From positions 58,005 through 122,004 of the forward strand of contig CASENM010000020.1 in the NCBI GenBank assembly GCA_949289295.1: a stretch of 64,000 bases of DNA, in the 5' to 3' direction. A program made the translations under genes and the position numbers. Within the stretch, counting starts at the first letter, position 1. Each line of letters begins with the position of its first letter. Of this stretch, positions 61,876 to 64,000 are shown in pieces. The notes under the pieces are model-generated. The model worked only from the letters and a program-made list of their open reading frames with translations. It had not been told where the DNA came from and ran no database searches. Source of the DNA: an uncultured Bacteroides sp. Its GTDB lineage: Bacteria; Bacteroidota; Bacteroidia; Bacteroidales; Bacteroidaceae.

Positions 61876-62901
61876 ATGGGAAAACTGTGGTTAAACAATG
61901 AGATAGTGGACCGTTTAGCAATGTTACAGCAGACGGAGGTTGGACATCCTGGCGTTAATCAGGTAGCTATAGAAAAGGACTGGTGGGTAACAGTTACGCT
62001 GAAAGCATTATTTCAAACAGATTGCCGTGATTCTTTGATATTCAAAGGCGGAACATCGTTGTCAAAAGGTTTTAATATCATAGAGCGTTTCTCTGAAGAC
62101 ATTGATTTGGCAATCAATCATTCGTTCTTTGGTATTGAGGGAACAAGTAAAAGTCAGCGGGAGAAATTACGCAAAAAGGCACGAGCATATATTCACGAGA
62201 CCCTTTCTTCACAATTAGATGCCCGTTTGAAAGAAATGGGAGTTTCTAGTTACAGTATAGAGAATGTATCTCAAGAACAAGATAAAAATGGAGAATGGAG
62301 ACTAATAGATTCGGACAAAGATCCTAGTGTAATTCTATTGCACTACCCGTCAATTCTTGAAGATTCAATAAATTATATTCCTCCTCGTGTAAAGATAGAA
62401 ATCAGTTGCCTTTCAATGGATGAGCCAACAGAGATACGACACATAAGTTCTTTGATAGGCGATAGTTTTGATGGCGAAGATGCTGATGCTGAAAGTTTTG
62501 TCAGGACTGTAGTTCCGACTCGTACATTCCTTGAGAAGCTGTTTCTTTTGGCGGAAGAATTCCAAAAAGAAAAGCCACGGAGCGTACGAATGTCACGACA
62601 TCTGTATGATTTAGAAAAGTTAATGAATACAGAATATGGAGAAGAAGCTTTGTCGAATCGAAAACTTTATGATGCCATTGTTCAACATCGTAAAACTTAT
62701 AATGCTTTGAAGTATGTAAACTATGATTTACATGCCCCATCAACCATCAACTTTATGATACCGGAATCGGCTATGGAAGCATGGCGAGATGATTATGCCG
62801 ATATGAGACGTTTCTTTATTTATGGCAAATCCTTAGAGTTTGATGCGCTTATGCAGAAAATAGCAGAGTTGCATGAAAGAGTTAGAGCTATAAAAATGTA
62901 A
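61876..62901 (+). CDS. AbiEii-family nucleotidyltransferase toxin
   Basis: The 341-residue protein has the nucleotidyltransferase motif 'FKGGTSLSKGFNIIERFSEDIDLAI' at about 55-79 (GGT...DxD) and family motifs 'VKIEISCL' and 'TFLEKLFLLAEEF'. Characterised relatives add nucleotides to tRNA and block growth. The stop codon TAA (62899-62901) is part of the terminal repeat of the IS66-type element, so the natural C-terminus may have been changed by the insertion. The main domains are complete. Confidence 0.88.
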   Translation: MGKLWLNNEIVDRLAMLQQTEVGHPGVNQVAIEKDWWVTVTLKALFQTDCRDSLIFKGGTSLSKGFNIIERFSEDIDLAINHSFFGIEGTSKSQREKLRKKARAYIHETLSSQLDARLKEMGVSSYSIENVSQEQDKNGEWRLIDSDKDPSVILLHYPSILEDSINYIPPRVKIEISCLSMDEPTEIRHISSLIGDSFDGEDADAESFVRTVVPTRTFLEKLFLLAEEFQKEKPRSVRMSRHLYDLEKLMNTEYGEEALSNRKLYDAIVQHRKTYNALKYVNYDLHAPSTINFMIPESAMEAWRDDYADMRRFFIYGKSLEFDALMQKIAELHERVRAIKM

Positions 62902-63765
62902 GCATTCGATAAACTACAAGTTTTGAACCTTTATATACAATATACAACAATGGCGACTGTCACTATGAACCTAATAGTTGCAGTCGCTATTGTTTTGTTG
63001 AACCTATATGTTGCATATGGCATTAGTTGTCAGATTCCCCATGTTGTTTTGTCAATATACTTTCCGGATGTTTCAATTTCCATCTGTGTGGAAGCAGATC
63101 CAAAAGTTTTTCATGAGTTGCATTCTTGTAATAAGGCATTTGGGCGATTACATCATTCAGGTACTCCCTTGGGTTTACATCGTGTGCCTTGCAGGCAGCC
63201 AACAAAGAACAGATGACCGACATATTTGCCGCCGCCCCATGGTTGCCGCAGAAGAGGTAATTCTTCCTTCCCAGGGTAATCGGCCGGATGCCGTTCCCGG
63301 CCGGATTGTTGTCCCAAAGCAGGTGTCCGTCCTCCAGACATTCCATCATGTTCTCCCATCGGGTATAGGCATACGTGACGGCTTTCCCGGCCTGGGAGTT
63401 GGGACTGTACCTGACGCCTTCCGTTTCCATCCATACTTTCATGGCCTCCATGACAGGCCCGGCCAGTTCCCGACGTTTCGCCTTGCGTTCGTCGTATGAC
63501 AGGCCCGCCTTGTCGCAGCAGCGCTCAATCCTGTATGATACTGTTCCTGTCAACGGAACATTTTCTACGCCAGTAATGATAGGTCGAATAACTTACACCT
63601 GTCTGTTGCAGGTACGACTTCAACGGCAGGCCGCTTTGTTGTACCTGCAATTCCAATTCTTCAAATTCCAGTCTGTTCATAATAATTGAGGTTTGATTGT
63701 ATTCGCTGCCGCAAAGCTACAACCAAACCTCAAGGTTTAAAAGGTGTATTTATTCGAATGCTTAC
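62898..63765 (-). mobile_element. IS66-type element, internally deleted
   Basis: Terminal inverted repeats are seen: gtaagcattcga at 62898-62909 and its complement tcgaatgcttac at 63754-63765, starting with GTAAGC as in IS66. Inside, on the minus strand, are the first about 42 codons of the accessory gene (from 63680, 'MNRLEFEELELQVQQSG') and, after a deletion near 63545, the last about 150 codons of the transposase. The flanking eight bases (62890-62897 and 63766-63773) do not match, so no target duplication remains. Confidence 0.8.
63023..63553 (-). pseudogene. IS66 transposase, C-terminal remnant
   Basis: This 176-codon frame encodes the end of an IS66 TnpC transposase: 'YTRWENMMECLEDGHLLWDNNPAGNGIRPITLGRKNYLFCGNHGAA' and 'PREYLNDVIAQMPYY'. 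More than half of the usual 500 or so residues is missing, including the first catalytic Asp, so it cannot be active. Its first codons come from a fusion with the accessory gene in another frame. Confidence 0.85.
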
Positions 63766-63827
63766 TGTGAAACGATAGAATCAATTTGACTTTCTTATCA
63801 AATCATACATTCAATACTCATTGTAAT

Positions 63828-63846
63828 TTGATACCGCAAAGTTCCC
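63828..63846 (+). repeat. Right copy of the 19-bp direct repeat
   Basis: ttgataccgcaaagttccc differs by one base from 61000-61018 and has the same orientation. Together the two copies bracket the AbiE genes and the IS66 remnant (about 2.8 kb). The remaining 235 bases to the window end hold no gene. Confidence 0.55.
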
Positions 63847-63961
63847 ATCTAAAACGAAATCACATTAATAATTTGCACCATTACATAGCTTATAGATATC
63901 TTGTTATCCGAGTATTATTAAATCCCAATAATTAGGTATTGCCCGACAATTTCAAGCCTTG

Positions 63962-63969
63962 TACCTTTG
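63962..63969 (+). promoter_or_regulatory. Promoter -7 box (TACCTTTG) leading out of the window
   Basis: It matches TAnnTTTG, with TTG about 20 bases upstream (63939-63941). A gene transcribed to the right probably starts just beyond base 64000. Confidence 0.6.
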
Positions 63970-64000
63970 CAGAAAAATTAAAAACAGACATTGTTCACTA

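Overview
The window is chromosomal DNA of a Bacteroidales bacterium, most likely Bacteroides or Phocaeicola. The signs are TAnnTTTG-type -7 promoter boxes, weak or absent Shine-Dalgarno sequences, a split-order ATP synthase operon with a short epsilon subunit and a long AtpB N-terminus, DUF4836 and DUF4293 proteins, a GH35/GH29/sulfatase glycan repertoire, and a Bacteroides-type tyrosine recombinase. The species cannot be fixed from the sequence. Housekeeping DNA is GC-rich, while two stretches (about 3.8-5.1 kb and 39.6-50.1 kb) and the right end (61-64 kb) are clearly AT-rich and look acquired.

1-5 kb is a variable strip: the 3' part of a GH35 beta-galactosidase gene, three small genes (zinc ribbon/flavin-binding fusion, TfoX-N, HEAT-like), a decayed IS5-type transposase and an AT-rich coiled-coil orphan. 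5-30 kb is core genome: TamB, the agmatine-to-putrescine enzymes AguA/AguB, tRNA-Gly, a Nudix hydrolase, a CbiA-like protein that has lost its glutaminase cysteine, formate-THF ligase, a sulfatase/fucosidase pair, an iron-type alcohol dehydrogenase, a NimA-like flavin-binding protein, the bamD-rpoZ-DUF4293 operon, UvrB, a His-rich CobW GTPase, YitT, DUF2461, a metallo-beta-lactamase-fold lipoprotein and Hsp20. 30.3-38 kb holds two identical tRNA-Pro genes and the complete nine-gene ATP synthase operon (atpD-atpC-atpI-like-atpB-E-F-H-A-G, minus strand), with a structured leader.

39.9-49.8 kb is the most unusual part. One tightly packed minus-strand operon of eleven genes encodes an ECF-like sigma factor, an acidic anti-sigma-like partner, a C39-like cysteine peptidase, two dynamin-like GTPases, a coiled-coil protein with a GrpE-like C-terminus, an Hsp70-type ATPase whose substrate-binding domain is replaced by Sel1/TPR-like repeats, two phage tail-collar-domain proteins, a 99-residue acidic peptide with a regular C-x5-C-x5-C tail, and a radical SAM/SPASM protein whose start codon lies inside the peptide gene. 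Upstream are two 21-bp inverted repeats enclosing about 150 bp with the only consensus promoter, now pointing away from the operon, and then a tyrosine recombinase gene. I read this as a phase-variable, horizontally acquired chaperone/dynamin/RiPP-like system. I do not recognise a described system with this composition, and its function is unknown.

51.5-60.8 kb returns to core genes: a GNAT acetyltransferase, then a minus-strand run of SLBB polysaccharide export protein, nucleoside transporter, bifunctional nuclease, RsmE, DUF4836 lipoprotein and an ABC ATPase/permease pair. The window ends with an AbiEi/AbiEii toxin-antitoxin pair whose toxin stop codon lies inside the terminal repeat of a decayed IS66-type element. 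This block is flanked by 19-bp near-identical direct repeats, and a promoter leads out of the window.
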